Below, piece after piece: positions 6,576 through 7,176 of a stretch of DNA of 7,176 bases. This DNA is from Bacteroidota bacterium (GTDB taxonomy: Bacteria; Bacteroidota; Bacteroidia; Flavobacteriales_F; PHOS-HE28): positions 1 to 7,176 of the forward strand of contig JAEYWT010000354.1 in assembly GCA_023428865.1 (NCBI GenBank). Direction: 5' to 3'. The position numbers were made by a program, and so were the translations under genes. How positions within the stretch are numbered: position 1 is the stretch's first letter; each line of letters opens with the position of its first letter. Below the pieces are notes generated by a model. It saw only the letters and a program-made list of their open reading frames with translations, searched no databases and was not told the DNA's origin.

Positions 6576-7176
6576 CTAACTCCGGTCGCGATACTTCAGT
6601 GAACGCAACCGCACCTTGGCCAAATAGGGCAACCAAGACCACTTGCGGCCAGGTGAAGACCACCAGAACGCCAGGCCCGGCCACAGACCCATGTCCGCTA
6701 CCCGATGATAAAGGGCATGCCAACGACCCATCACCTCCTTCTCGAAGTGTGCTTGAGGGAAGGTACGATGCACCGAATTCAGTTCAAGCAGCCTCTCCCT
6801 CCATCGGTTCAACCTGTTGACATCCTCAACGCTCATGGTCGCTGGCAGGAAGCCTGTCAAGCTAACATGAGCACTGACCTCCTCTGCAGATACGTCGTAA
6901 CGCAACAGTTCGAAAACACGGGTCACGATCACCAGCCTGTCCGCCCGGGCATCTCGGCCACTCCGAAAGTTGTTCTCACCGCGCCGATACACACTGAGCA
7001 CCTCGGGCAGATTGGCGAAAACAACGTGCGGACAAACAGCGACCTGGAAGAGATAGTCCATTCCCGGCACGCGCCAATCCGGATCGAAGCGTAACCCACT
7101 TTCAACGAAAAAGCGCCTGCGCACCATCGACGATGGGTGCATGTAAGCATCGGTGAAAATGAGCCCTCCCAAGGCT
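6576..7176 (-). CDS. GT2-family glycosyltransferase, C-terminal part (5' end outside window)
   Basis: The frame is open to the right edge, so the start and the N-terminal nucleotide-binding half lie outside. The 199 visible residues are the C-terminal part; the apparent start at 7172 is an internal TTG Leu codon. Visible are HPSSMVRRRFFVESGLRF (13-30), the acceptor-side strand of GT2 enzymes, then DWRVPGMDYLFQV (33-45), where D40 is the likely catalytic-base position, and PEVLSVYRRGENNF (57-70). The rest (about 75-199) is an accessory tail rich in Trp/Arg/aromatics. It aligns by eye with the GT2 protein at 1287-2288: both share Y-R-x-G-x3-N, G-R-D-x2-A-D, x-S-x-E-E, R-W-x3-L-x2-L, R-T-F, W-x2-L-x-Y-H and W-x-P. 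The usual Glu of the ED pair is Met here (GMD versus GEDW). The DXD site cannot be inspected. It is the first gene of the block in this window and precedes the next by 41 bp. Confidence 0.9.
   Translation of the reverse strand, partial: ALGGLIFTDAYMHPSSMVRRRFFVESGLRFDPDWRVPGMDYLFQVAVCPHVVFANLPEVLSVYRRGENNFRSGRDARADRLVIVTRVFELLRYDVSAEEVSAHVSLTGFLPATMSVEDVNRLNRWRERLLELNSVHRTFPQAHFEKEVMGRWHALYHRVADMGLWPGLAFWWSSPGRKWSWLPYLAKVRLRSLKYRDRS

Noticed and set aside
6535..6723. 63-residue N-terminal extension of the gene at 5587-6534
   Set aside because: It would overlap the upstream GT2 gene by about 150 bp, while other overlaps here are 4-11 bp. It adds no recognisable motif, and the family's first strand begins right after the Met at 6534.

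Overview
The window is one strand-uniform block of polysaccharide-assembly genes. All seven genes I can support lie on the minus strand and are read from the right edge to the left. Every one looks like a glycosyltransferase. I see no RNA gene, insertion sequence, CRISPR array or origin, and no gene-free stretch over 300 bases. The only non-coding DNA is 66 bp at the left edge, with a candidate hairpin terminator, and a 41-bp gap between the first two genes.

In transcription order the genes are: (1) a family-2 (GT-A) glycosyltransferase cut by the right edge, 6576-7176; (2) a DXD-type GT-A transferase of the kind often found in glycan clusters, 5587-6534; (3) a GT4-type (GT-B) transferase with a GTG start, 4464-5597; (4) a second GT4-type transferase, 3289-4467; (5) a GT2 transferase with a 'DRGQSDAINKG' motif, 2285-3292; (6) a second GT2 transferase, 1287-2288; (7) a third GT4-type transferase, 67-1290. 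The four junctions from gene 3 to gene 7 are all 4-bp ATGA overlaps and the gene 2/3 junction overlaps by 11 bp, so the block looks like a translationally coupled operon. The likely role is stepwise building of a surface glycan (O-antigen, capsule or exopolysaccharide) on a lipid carrier at the cytoplasmic face of the inner membrane. No flippase, polymerase, initiating transferase or sugar-nucleotide gene is visible, so the glycan class is undetermined.

The organism is a Gram-negative-type bacterium with GC a little above half by eye. Convincing Shine-Dalgarno sequences are lacking, including before the one gene that is not coupled to its upstream neighbour. Together with the style of the GT2 and GT4 proteins this fits a higher-GC member of the Bacteroidota, but the phylum is a guess.

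The most interesting signals are two coding-strand poly-C tracts in neighbouring genes: C9 in the middle of gene 3 and C8 near the 3' end of gene 2. Both sit in an Ala-Pro-Pro context. Loss or gain of one C in the C9 tract leads quickly to a stop codon, so this is a candidate phase-variable switch. A second point is that the C-terminal halves of gene 1 and gene 6 are recognisably paralogous, including an accessory tail beyond the GT-A fold. I found no clearly novel system; the block is best read as an accessory glycan locus.
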